The notes beneath the pieces are model-generated. The model was given only the letters and a program-made list of their open reading frames with translations, did not search any database and was not told where the DNA came from. The position numbers were made by a program, and so were the translations under genes. Below are positions 15,211-29,854 of a stretch of 64,000 nucleotides of DNA, in pieces; position 1 is the first letter of the stretch, and every line of letters begins with the position of its first letter. Origin of the DNA: Rotaria sordida (Eukaryota; Rotifera; Eurotatoria; Philodinida; Philodinidae); assembly GCA_905250125.1 (NCBI GenBank), contig CAJNOL010000392.1:1-64000 (forward strand), given 5' to 3'.

Positions 15211-17434
15211 ATGCCTGTAGGAAAACGGTGAGTTGAAATCATTTTTTATTTAGCTTTTAATCTATGTGTTTTGATTTAGTACAACAAAGGTCGTGTCCTA
15301 TAACGAACAAGAAGATGATGATGGTAAATCTTTGTTTTTCTTTTTATCTATGTTTATATATAATTGATTTTTATTCAGACTTTATTATCGTTATCGATAA
15401 TAGTAAAAAAAATCGTAATATTAAATCGAATCATACTTCGACAGAATCGAAATCTATTACTAAACAACAATCACGAAAACATGATGAAAAGTTAGTTTGT
15501 GTTTTTCTTTTTTTCTTTTTTTGGATTCAATTATTATTCGAAAATTTTCTAGATTATCTAAATCTGAACAAGAAGAAGTCAAAATAATACCTCAACAGCC
15601 AAAAAAGTCACCTGAAAAAGTACCAATCGAAAATCTAATTACTCTAGATGATGAAGAAAACACAAATAATCAGTCAACAATATCCAGTAATGGTACGAAT
15701 AAGTTAATAAACGATAAACTATAGTACTAAAGTCTTAGCATAAAATATTTACTCATTTTTCAACCACTAAAAGATAATTGGTGAGTTTATTAGAATCAGA
15801 AGTTTTTACTCTTTTCGAATATATGTTCAGATTTTCTTTCTTGAGAAAGATTGAACAACTATCAGGAAATTTTGTGAAAAAGTCCAAGACTGTGTCGGTA
15901 CAAAGCAAAATAGCGGTTTTTTGGTGCAGTTCTTAATTTACGTATTTTCTTTAACTCAACATTCTTGTAGAGCATTGCATTCTGTAGAGAATGAAATATT
16001 ACAATAACCGAAGTCTCTTTCCAGTGAATAGCTAGTTTCTATGGAAATCAACCATCGCTATTTCAAAAACTGCTTTTAAAAAGACAAAAGTTCTAAAATT
16101 TTGTTAATACAAAAGTCAATAATACAGTTTGTAGAATAAAAAAAACTGTTTCGTATTTTGAATGTAATAGATTTCAATCGAAAGACAATATTGAAAAAAA
16201 AAATAGTATTCTCTACAACTCTTACTTTAAAACAATTTCATGATAGTAGTTCAATCTTACTCGAGAAAGAAATTCTGATTACATTTTCGGAAAGAGTTAA
16301 ATCTTCTGATTCTAACTAGTTATCTTTTAATAGCTGGAAAAAAAATAAGAGAAGATTTTTGCACCGTAGGTTATTAATAAATTTCTTTTTAGATATTAAA
16401 ACATCATTAGAAAATCTAACTGATGTTAATGATCAAGATGAAGATTTATCACCGAAAAGTAAACGAATGAAATATGAAGAAGGTAAATTATTATTCTTAT
16501 ATGACATAGTTATAAATGTACTTATAGAAGAAGATGATGTTTATGAAAATGAATCTAAGAATGAGAATGAAGAAGATGAAATGTCTAATAAAATATCAAC
16601 TTACAAAACAGAAGAACCAATCAAGAAAACTGGTAAGCTTGTACTAATTTTGATATGTCAACATTAATGCTCTATGAATACGAGAAAGAAAATTCTTTAC
16701 TTTCATCCAAATGATCGTCATTTAAATTTGACATAAATGTGAAGTAGAGATTTCGGAGTCGAATTCAGGTACACAAAAACATCGATCTACAGCTCCTTAC
16801 AACATATTCTTGTTGAATAATTTAGTATTCTGTTCAACTAAATGAAAAATTTTAATATATTAAGGAAAGAATGATGAGAATGTGAACAACAAGAAATAAC
16901 TTTACATTGACTTTTTTTCCACCTCATAGTCGATAAATAGTTGAACTTTGGATTTTTGACTCCGTCATGTATATAGTAAATGCAATATACTAGTGAATAA
17001 AAAATCTAAACGTAGAGTTGATTGGGTCCAAGTCTGAATCCATCGGACCTTGTTTCGAGTCAACAAAATCATAGATCCACAGCTTCTTCATGCTGAAACT
17101 TATAATAAAATTTCATATATTGAATTCAATTCTTTATCTCTTCTAGAAATGTCAATTATATCGTCAATAGATCTTAATACATCACAAACTGATCATCAAA
17201 ATCTTTCAAGTAAATATATATATATATATTTCAATTCTTCTTCATTTCATTTTCATTTCATTTTCAGCTCGAACATCAGATCTTCCAAAGAAACGAACAT
17301 CAGTTCCATTAGGTTTTCCAACTAGTAAGATAAATATTTCATCACCACATGTATTTCGTGTTGGTTTATCACGTAAATCATCAACCATTAAACCTCTTCA
17401 TCCTAATTTTACTTCACGTATTGTTCATGAATAA
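15211..17434 (+). CDS. RAD51AP1: RAD51-associated protein 1-like (RAD51AP1), 8 exons
   Basis: Exons 15211-15227, 15280-15323, 15379-15490, 15553-15692, 16393-16482, 16528-16632, 17147-17209 and 17268-17434 join in phase to 245 residues; human RAD51AP1 is about 350. The acidic and basic low-complexity body (EQEDDDDFIIVID, NLITLDDEE, DEDLSPKSKRMKYEE) is as expected for this disordered DNA-binding protein. The identification rests mainly on the C-terminus, FRVGLSRKSSTIKPLHPNF, which matches the human RAD51-binding end with GLSR and KPLHPN. The N-terminal KVVSYNEQEDDDDF also resembles the human PVNYSQFDHSDSDDDF region. By family knowledge it binds RAD51 and DNA and stimulates D-loop formation in the nucleus. 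The ATG lies 16 bases after a GTAG acceptor (15194) and the gene starts 64 bases after the GNAT stop. Confidence 0.8.
15768..16330. mobile_element. Fold-back MITE in RAD51AP1 intron 4
   Basis: The left arm begins AAAAGATAA and continues TTAGAATCAGAAG...ACTCTTT...AGATTTTCTTTCT. The right arm carries the same blocks inverted, ending in AGTTATCTTTTA at 16330. It occupies most of the 700-base intron 15693-16392 and has no coding potential. Confidence 0.6.
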
Positions 17435-17582
17435 TTCTCTTATATGTGTGTTTTATATTTAATTCTCGTATAAATATGTATTTATTGTATAGATATATAT
17501 TCTATTTTCAAATAATCTTAAAAGAAAAAGTAAATAGAATATTTACTACATTTCTAGATTCACATTGCCGTAATTATATGTG

Positions 17583-21897
<4,315 letters not shown>

Positions 21898-22485
21898 AAT
21901 AGATATTATATATATATTGACGTGCAATAATTTTTCTCATTTGTTTACCGTTGTTATTCATTTGCAGATATCGAATATCTTTTTCTGTTTTTGATGTATA
22001 CAAATCTCAATTGAATTATATAATCAATTTTTTTTTTCTATCTTTAATATACATTCCATATAAAATAATAATCAGATTAGATAAACATATAAATAACAAC
22101 TTGTATTGAATCTTATTCATATTACAGGAAAATTTTTCGCTCAAACTTGATGTAGTTTTTTAGGTATTATCAAACGGAAAAATATGCTTTGAAATTTAGC
22201 AAATGTAATTAAGTAAAGTGAAAATGATAATATATGATATGTATAAAGAATAGAATTGAATAAATGTAAAATAATATATCTTGTAGTAGTAAAGAAAAAA
22301 ATTCATAACAAATAGAAGCTAGTATAGTCATAATTATAGAGGGTGTGGATGTGGGTGTCAGTATGGGTATGGGCATGGTGTGGTGGGTGTTGGTATGGGT
22401 TTGGATGGGTATGTGATTGTGAATCTCGTTTTAGTTCACACCCACACATCACATCCACTGATCCATTGACTTACACCCACCGTAT
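21898..22485. other. 3' intergenic region between aPKC and the sugar dehydrogenase, with G-rich hairpin
   Basis: The two genes converge here. 22335-22415 is a strand-biased TG-rich tract with repeated GTGTGG, ATGTGGG and ATGGGTATGGG units. It is followed at 22436-22462 by CACACCCACACATCACATCC, which can pair with the start of the tract as an imperfect hairpin. The rest is AT-rich 3'UTR-like DNA. Confidence 0.6.
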
Positions 22486-23865
22486 TTAATATAAAAATAA
22501 TAAGAGAAAACTGCAGACAATGATAACAGTTGCTGAAATGTAATTATAGCTGTTACCATTGGTAGTAGGTGTACTGTTGGTGATGTTGTCGATATGGTTC
22601 TTATATTGCACCTGATAGATTCGGTTGTTGCCATCGTCAGTAAATAGTAGACTTCCATCTTTAAGCACAAGTAAACCGACGGGACGTCCGAATGTATCAG
22701 GTCCTGAAGGATTTGTTAGAAATCCGAAAACAAAATCTTCGTAATAGCCCATTGGTCGATGAGTCCTGCTATCGAATGGCACAAAAACAAGTTTGTAGCC
22801 AGTTCCATTGTTTTTATTCCATGAACCATGTAAAGCTGCGAATGCACCATTCTGATATTTACTTGGAAATTGGCTGCCCGAATAAAAAAGAATATCGAAT
22901 GCACTCGAATGAGCTTGAAATAGAACATCAGGTGTTCGAGTAAGTGAGACTAAATCAGGTCTTTCACTTGTTTCATTTGCCAGACGTCGTCTTGGATCAG
23001 TTAAATTTGCACTCAAATAAGCATAAGGCCATCCATAATAATCATTCTGTTGAATACGCGTAAAATAGTCTGGTACTAGATCGTCGCCAAGTGCATCTCG
23101 CTCCTGACATGTAGCATACAAATCGTTTGTAATCGGATGAAAGGCTAAACCGATAGGATTCCGTAGGCCGTAAGCAAACGTTGTTTGATTACTACCATCA
23201 AGATTAGCTTGTTGAACAGAGGCTCGTGGTAAATCTTCAACGTTGACATTTGATGCTGATCCAATGCTGACATAGATATGATTAGAAGTAGGTGATACGA
23301 CAACAGTTCGCGTCCAGTGACCATTTTCATCATAGGTCATCACTAATTCACCTGTGCCTGATATTTGACGACTGCCATGAATCCACGAATAGCGTCGAGT
23401 AGCATTTCGACTTCCAACATAAAAGTATCCATTTGCAAATGCCATACCATACGGTCGATTGAGTCCATTTGATGCATCGGCAAATGTTGTACGCTGATCT
23501 GGATAACCATCGTTGTCTGTATCTAACAGGCACGAAATTCGATTGGCATTCGGCTCACTGACGAGTAAATCGCCTGCTGGCGTATAGAGAAGATAGCGCG
23601 GAGATATGAGACCACTCATATATAACTTTATTATAAATCCATCAGGGACATAGAGACGAGGATTCAAAGGTACAGCAATAATATTTGCTCTTTTTGAGGC
23701 TGGTGATGTGGCGTATGGTGCTGGAAGATCGTTTAGTGTTATGTGAATGGATTGTGGAATAAAAGTAACATTTTCACCATTGATTCTATGACTATTAAGG
23801 CAAGAAATGAGTATAATCAGCCGAAAATAGATGCATGATAATAGTGACGATACCATTTTTGGCAT
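22486..23865 (-). CDS. Secreted PQQ-type glucose/sorbosone dehydrogenase family protein, intronless
   Basis: A single 459-codon exon. The N-terminus has a hydrophobic stretch (LLSCIYFRLIILISCL) that fits a signal peptide. The body is a beta-propeller of the soluble glucose/sorbosone dehydrogenase family: VPDGFIIKLYMSGLISPRY, LLVSEPNANRI, GLNRPYGMAF, GLRNPIGLAFHP, ERDALGDDLVPDYFTRI, GWPYAYL and LHGSWN. A C-terminal hydrophobic run (YISATVIIVCSFLLLFLY) suggests a membrane or GPI anchor, so the enzyme probably faces outside. Family members oxidise sugars or aldoses with PQQ, but substrate and cofactor are inferred. Many N-x-S/T sites fit secretion. Absence of introns and a sequence most like bacterial and fungal members make it a strong horizontal-transfer candidate. 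Confidence 0.88.
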   Translation of the reverse strand: MPKMVSSLLSCIYFRLIILISCLNSHRINGENVTFIPQSIHITLNDLPAPYATSPASKRANIIAVPLNPRLYVPDGFIIKLYMSGLISPRYLLYTPAGDLLVSEPNANRISCLLDTDNDGYPDQRTTFADASNGLNRPYGMAFANGYFYVGSRNATRRYSWIHGSRQISGTGELVMTYDENGHWTRTVVVSPTSNHIYVSIGSASNVNVEDLPRASVQQANLDGSNQTTFAYGLRNPIGLAFHPITNDLYATCQERDALGDDLVPDYFTRIQQNDYYGWPYAYLSANLTDPRRRLANETSERPDLVSLTRTPDVLFQAHSSAFDILFYSGSQFPSKYQNGAFAALHGSWNKNNGTGYKLVFVPFDSRTHRPMGYYEDFVFGFLTNPSGPDTFGRPVGLLVLKDGSLLFTDDGNNRIYQVQYKNHIDNITNSTPTTNGNSYNYISATVIIVCSFLLLFLY

Positions 23866-24368
23866 GTGAGACAGACGTCTGCTGTTATTAGTTCGTTTGG
23901 TTGACAGTTAATCGAGTCCTCTAATTTACACTGAGTAGAGTAGAAAAACAACTGAGAATAAATATAGGATCAAATTATCTTTAAGGGGCGACTATCTTTT
24001 CTAGTTTCGATATTTATCAAAGAGATTCAAACTCTGCACTTATGTGAGCCCTAAATCACTCTTGTTTTTATTCTTTCCTTATCTTTTATGCCCCACAAAC
24101 GTGCGCTTGCTTTATACAAGACGAATATTGTTAGTTATACTACGAATGATTTATGAGTGATTATAAACGTGAATTTATGTTCGTCCGTAGATACCGTTTA
24201 TAACTAATAAATGTAATTCAAATTACAGCTCGATGTACACTTTTATTTGAAAACAAGATCATGATATTAATTTTAGAATAACATCTCAATGTTCTATTTT
24301 TTACGATTGCACATCAATCGACATTTTTTATGTATTTTATTTATAATTTTAGACCTGTCTGAGATCTA
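23866..24368. other. Upstream region of the sugar dehydrogenase gene
   Basis: About 500 bases with no ORF worth reporting. It must contain the - strand promoter of the dehydrogenase; no clear TATA box was placed. It ends at a diverged transposon terminus. Confidence 0.4.
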
Positions 24369-24560
24369 CTTAGGTCAGTAAAAAAGTAGTGACGGAGGTA
24401 TTGTAATTCCTTATAGAAAGCTCTGAGAGACATTTTTTCTATACAGTCTGATAGAGAAAAGAAAACTCTATCTTTCCATGCTATTTGATCATATCTAAAC
24501 TAATAGCATAATAATAAACTTTCGATGAGATTTGTTTCGGTATGATGTGTACTGATTGTA
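24369..24560. mobile_element. Diverged single end of a mariner-type element
   Basis: TA then CTTAGGTCAGTAAAAAAGTA at 24369, followed by sequence parallel to the first 190 bases of the neighbouring palindrome (TTTGATCATA, ACTAATA.CATAATAATAAA). It appears to be an older copy truncated or interrupted by the newer insertion. Confidence 0.55.
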
Positions 24561-24563
24561 CTA

Positions 24564-25536
24564 CTTAGGACAATCTAAAAGTAGTGGCGGCCGCATCTTA
24601 ATTTTGTATAGAAAGCTTGAGAAAACATTCTCTCTGTATAGTCTTCAAGAGGAAAGAATGGTCTATTTTTCTATGCTATTTGATCATACATTAACTAATA
24701 TCATAATAATAAAATTTCGATAAGAACTGTTTTTGTTGAAAATTAGCTGGTAACATTAGATCATAATGTATGTGGCGGTACTTTTGTATTCCATTTTGTC
24801 ATCACTTAATACGTTGTATTAAAATCGTAAAATATACTACAAGATGCAGCGTGAAAAGCTCTACAATTTATAAAGGACTGCTTATTTTATAGTCGTATTT
24901 TTTGTTTTCAAAATGCATAAAACTCTGAATTACGAAATTTCGACGTTGCAAAAACGAGATTGTTCTTTGGTAACAGACAAATTCGGCTTTTTTCTATCTC
25001 ATCTTTTTATAATTGTTCTTTGTAAATTGTAGAGCTTGTCACGCTGTATCTTGTAGTATATTTTGCTTTTTTTAAATAAACCATCAGATAATAAAAACAT
25101 GAGATAGGAAAAGCCGAATTCATCTGTTACCAAAGAACAATATCGTTTTTGCAACGTCGAAATTTCGTAATTCAGAGTTTTATGCATTTTGAAAACAAAA
25201 AATACGACTATAAAATAAGTAGTCTTTTATAAATTGTAGAGCTTTTCACGCTGCATCTTGTAGTATATTTTGCGCTTTTAATACAACGTATTAAGTGATG
25301 ATAAAATGAAATGCAAAAGTACCGCCACATACATTATGATCTAATGTTACCAGCTAATTTTCAACAAAAACAGTTCTTATCGAAATTTTATTATTATGAT
25401 ATTAGTTGATGTATGATCAAATAGCATAGAAAAATAGACCATTCTTTTCTCTTGAAGACTATATAGAGGGAATGTTTTCTCAAGCCTTCTATACAAAATT
25501 AAGATGCGGCCGCCACTACTTTTGGACTGACCTAAG
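24564..25536. mobile_element. 973-bp near-perfect palindromic mariner-type MITE
   Basis: It is bounded by TA on both sides (24562-24563, 25537-25538). The right terminus read inward is CTTAGGTCAGTCCAAAAGTA, a mariner-like end; the left is CTTAGGACAATCTAAAAGTA. Essentially the whole element is an inverted repeat, with arms meeting near 25050: GTGGCGGCCGCATCTTAA, TGTGGCGGTACTTTTG and AGATGCAGCGTGAAAAGCTC all recur inverted in the other arm. No transposase is encoded. Arm identity is very high by eye, which suggests a recent origin or gene conversion between arms. Confidence 0.8.
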
Positions 25537-25538
25537 TA

Positions 25539-27279
25539 TATAGAAGCAGATATCCATATGTAAAAGTATGAAAAAGTTCAAAGAGGTATAGAGAAGTATA
25601 AAGAAGCATGGGGAAGTACAAGAAGTAGTGAAGTCTGCCTTTTTTTCTTGAAATTTTTTCTCTAGACTGCTTTTTCATAAAGTTTTTCACTAACAAAAAA
25701 AGAAAGTAACACAAAATGCGTATAGACAAAAATTTGAAGTACGAGAAATGAAGTCGCACTTATTCTAAAGGAAATAAAATTTGAACAAAGAGTGATGACT
25801 TAAGTGGCCATGATCTTGAAAGGAGTATCGTATGTATACGTTCAGATAAGTAAGCAAGCTGTTGATAAAGAAACATTTTTAAAAGAATATATGAACAAAA
25901 GATTGCCATACTTTATCGATAAATATCACTAAGATAAACATTATTTGCTATAAGTCGATTGTGGTAAGGACACGCTATTCAAATGCTGTACAAGAACATA
26001 TGGATGAAACAAAACATATCATTTACGTCTCGTATTGATAATCTACCAAATGTCCTCCATACTTATCCAATTGAAGTTGTATAAATTTTCCATCGACAAA
26101 AAAAAGAAATCTATGCGAATGATTGAGAAACAAAATATTTTTTTGGAAGGTATGATGGCAGGTGTTTAGAAGAAGTTTTTGAGATATGTCGAAATAAATA
26201 AGTATATTCCGTTTATTAAATAGTATTTTGTAGTATTTGCCCTATGCTTTGTAATAAATAATAGTTTTCTGTTTTCTAAAACGGCTGAGCTCCAGAGCTT
26301 GACATTTTCCCAAAGTCTTTTACATTGAATATTAGAATGATCAATCGATCGTCATAGTTTTTTTACATTAGTGAGATTACAATGATTAGTATTATGTTTT
26401 TTTTGGTAAGTTTTCTTTTTTTTTCATTCAAAAAAAAAAATGTTAATATTTAGATTTTAGTCAATGTGATGTTCTAGGGTCTTTTATCATTAATCAAAAG
26501 GTAGAACAATAAGAATTGATAAATCATTTTAGTATTAATTCAATTGTTTTAATAGATGCTTTCATTGGTCTTACCAATCAATTATTCAGTCTTGACATAT
26601 CACACTTGTGGACTCGACTTAGATCGAACACACACGCTCACAAGTAACTGTTTATGAAGTAAAGCAAGACTGCACGAAGATCAACAACAAATTTTGTAGT
26701 GAGGTGATTAGACTACGGAATTATAATAGAGTTTAAAATTGCACTTTGTATACGGAATTATTCAACTGCTGTATATGGTAGTTGTGTGTTGAACTGTTGA
26801 AATCTATATGAGAAAATAGAGACAAGTGTGAAGAATGAGTTCAAAAAAGTATAAATATTATGAGTAGCCAATTTTTTACTGATCAACAAAAGTTTCTTCT
26901 TTACACCAACCGATACGGATCGATTCTTATCTTCGCTCAGTCTTACTAGTTAATGATTGTGTCTATCAGTATTCAAAATCATTCTAAAACATAGAAAATA
27001 AGAGTAATGCATAAGACATATGATTGTCACCACTTGAAATCGCGCCTTCTCCGTATATACATCAATATTGTTCTGATCTTTTTCATGCATTAGATTCGAT
27101 AAAAGTTCACTCTTGTTAGGTTAACTGCAATCACAGTTAATTTAGAAGAGATCGAATGTGTCTTTACTTGAAAAAGATATGAAGTATAAATCATAAAAAT
27201 TCGTGTTTTTTCCTTTAGAATGTTTATTAATTCACAACAATGCTTTCCAGCTCGAGAATATAGGAAAAAGAAAAAAAAT
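25539..27279. other. Gene-free AT-rich spacer
   Basis: No ORF with recognisable domains and no RNA gene seen. 25532-25759 gives only a low-complexity hydrophobic reading frame. It forms the 3' flank of the orphan secreted gene that follows. Confidence 0.4.
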
Positions 27280-27903
27280 CTATGGTTTGTAACATGTTTC
27301 CAAATCCATTGGATAATCATATTCATAATCGGGTACTTTGCCTGTAATCCAATTGGTAAATTTCGTAATAGATGTTGACACCAATTCTCCTGTGTCCAGA
27401 TTATATGCTCTCGTAACCATTTTGATTGGTTTTTGTTCTGCTTTTTTGACATATAATCGATTCACATAACGATAATGCTCATATGTTCTATTAAATTCAG
27501 TTTTCCAGGTTAGACAAGTTCCATCACAATCAGCATCAAATATTAGCTCATCATATTTTTTTTGTTCACCACCAAATGATTGAACAAGATTTGGCCAATA
27601 ATTCATTTCATTGTATGGGCCACCTCTATTTGCAATACATTGTCGTGGTTGCGACATGAAATTAAACAAATACGTGCGACCATCATCACGTACATATATA
27701 TCTTGATTGCCACCAAACTCTTCATCACCAATATTCGAAAACCATAAACGAGACATTTTGCCTACTTGCTTATCGATAGCATAACGTTCTCGAGCAATGC
27801 CATCAGTTGTCAAGGTGAATCGATACTGAGTAGGATTTGGAATTTGACTTGTTGTTAAATCACTCAATAATAAACTCAATAATAGAACTGCAACGGTCAT
27901 CAT
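27280..27903 (-). CDS. Secreted protein of unknown function
   Basis: 207 residues from ATG at 27903 (tandem ATG-ATG). The longer reading frame begins at a non-ATG codon, so this start is preferred. MMTVAVLLLSLLLSDLTTSQ is a good signal peptide. The mature part has four cysteines (RQCIAN, ADCDGTC, ETCYKP) and conserved-looking aromatic blocks (LWFSNIGDEEFGG, TYLFNFMSQP, TNWITGKVPDYEYDYP). The alternation of short strands and paired cysteines recalls small secreted lipid-binding or protease N-domain folds, but I recognise no family with confidence. Single exon. Upstream GTACGTGC...ATAG on the same strand could be a small 5'UTR intron. It is likely extracellular. Confidence 0.65.
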   Translation of the reverse strand: MMTVAVLLLSLLLSDLTTSQIPNPTQYRFTLTTDGIARERYAIDKQVGKMSRLWFSNIGDEEFGGNQDIYVRDDGRTYLFNFMSQPRQCIANRGGPYNEMNYWPNLVQSFGGEQKKYDELIFDADCDGTCLTWKTEFNRTYEHYRYVNRLYVKKAEQKPIKMVTRAYNLDTGELVSTSITKFTNWITGKVPDYEYDYPMDLETCYKP

Positions 27904-29854
27904 TGCTTGTACTATATGAAAGTAGCACGTACCTTTCAACAAGATTTATATGAAAAAGAATCTGCTAAATTATCACTTATCGAATATTCCACAATCATTC
28001 TGTGTGATATTCGACACCTGATGCTTACAAGGTTCGTTTTTGATGGCAATATTCCAGAAAGAAGCCACCTACTTCTATATAGCAAAGATAATAGTGACTA
28101 TAGCATTTTTATTATTAAATGATTTTGTGAAGATCGATGATTCAGTCGAGCGATTGCTTCGACAACATACTCCGGAAAATTGTTGTCTGAGTTGTTCCAG
28201 CTAATGGCATTATCATCAATGACAGTATGATTATTATCACTAGCAGAACTGCACTATGATCTGCTAACTGAGAGAATTCGATGAATCACACATGTAACAA
28301 TTCTCCGTGGCTGTACTTTGAAATGAGTATTCGAATTATAAAAAAATATACACCAATGTTAACATATTTTGAAATAAATCGACTGTCAACAAATAATGGC
28401 AAACTATTCATTGCGTACCATTTGTTCAACTTCATTCATTGTAAAATTAATACAGTGATCGGAATTTACGAACCTTGAAATATGATTAAAACAAAAAACC
28501 GAATCCGAAAAAATATATCTTCTTTACGAAAAATAGAAGAAGCATTCATGAGGCTTCGCATTGGCAAGATTTGATTTCATCTTCATTGAAACATTGAAAA
28601 ATTTTCAAATTTAAATTCTTTACTGGATTTTCTGCATCCAATACAAATATCCAATATAATATTAGATTCGTAAATAATACAAACTTATTCAAAAAACAAT
28701 GACATATTTAAAATTATATATACAACCGTGAAAAAATATTTTTCATAATTTCTTTTCGAATGTTACAGTCCTGAACAAAAGTGGTCGCCCCTAAACTAGT
28801 CTTATTTCTCATGATATGGGACTGATATTTTGAATCTAGATTGATCTTAGTAAACTCTGATCACTAGTACCAACCTGCTCTTAATCGATTGATATAGATT
28901 GGAGTTATCAGGTCAACAATATCATTAGATTGTCTAAGTCATATCTCGATCATTTTTTGACCTTCATGTTCACACAACTTCTCATTTATAAGCCCACTGG
29001 TGTAGCTGTCTATAGTCAAAATTTGGTAAGAAATTACCTTGGAATAATGGAGATATGAAGTTCACATTGAAAACTTCTACCAAGTAGTTAGTCATAGTTC
29101 TCAGTCTGACGTCAATAACTCAAGCTCAACTCAATTAATTCAGTTGAAAATTTCAGCAATAAGTTCTCATGAGTCCACAAGTTTGTGGTAGAATTTTGAG
29201 AGCAGTAGCTCAATGTAGAGTGAAGATAAAGCCATTGAAATAGTTCATTACGGCACAACTTGTCAATCGATGAAATCTCGTTATTATGTCTGAGCTCGAC
29301 TCGATCTTAATTGAGTCGAGTCGATTCGCTGAGCGTTCCAGTCAATTCTGGCTCTGAATCTAATAAGGTATGTTCACTAGATGATGAATTTGTTGAATAA
29401 GAATAGTTGCTGAAATCGAAACCAAGTTTTCCTTTATTTGCACTGTTATTTAAAGACTGCTAGAATGCAGAAGTGTTCCGTAAGGAATACATCATGACGA
29501 AGAATGAGTTTCATTCTATTCATCTACAACTACTAGTTTGATTAATTATTTTTTATGATTTAATATTAGTATTCTGTTCAATTGGCAGGTATCCCTATTC
29601 TTCATACTGAATAATCATGATACTGTACCTTTCGTTTTCTTACAATTTCAGAGTATTTAACTATCAATGTCAAATAGGACGTCAATTATGTATTGATCAA
29701 ATTTATACTTGCTTTATGAATATGTGATAATGTTGGGAAAACGATAGGTTTTCCACTATTAGTAGGACACAACTATATGTGTAAAAGAAAAATAGAAAAT
29801 CTGTATTGTTCAAGATTATCGGAATCGGTATTCCTAAATTGTTTCATCGTTCAA
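27904..29854. other. Intergenic stretch with degenerate transposon sequence
   Basis: No gene. At 28766 CAGTCCTGAACAAAAGTGGT looks like the end of a Tc1-type element. The following 500 bases share TCATGATATGGGACTGA with 38153-38169 near the large inverted repeat. No transposase frame survives. The small ORF at 28281-28478 is likely chance. Confidence 0.45.

Noticed and set aside
22692..23533. Several ORFs overlapping the sugar dehydrogenase in other frames and on the other strand
   Set aside because: Shadows of the 459-codon gene, which has clear family motifs.
27904..27942. N-terminal extension of the orphan secreted protein
   Set aside because: It starts at TTG and would bury the signal peptide; ATG 27903 is preferred.
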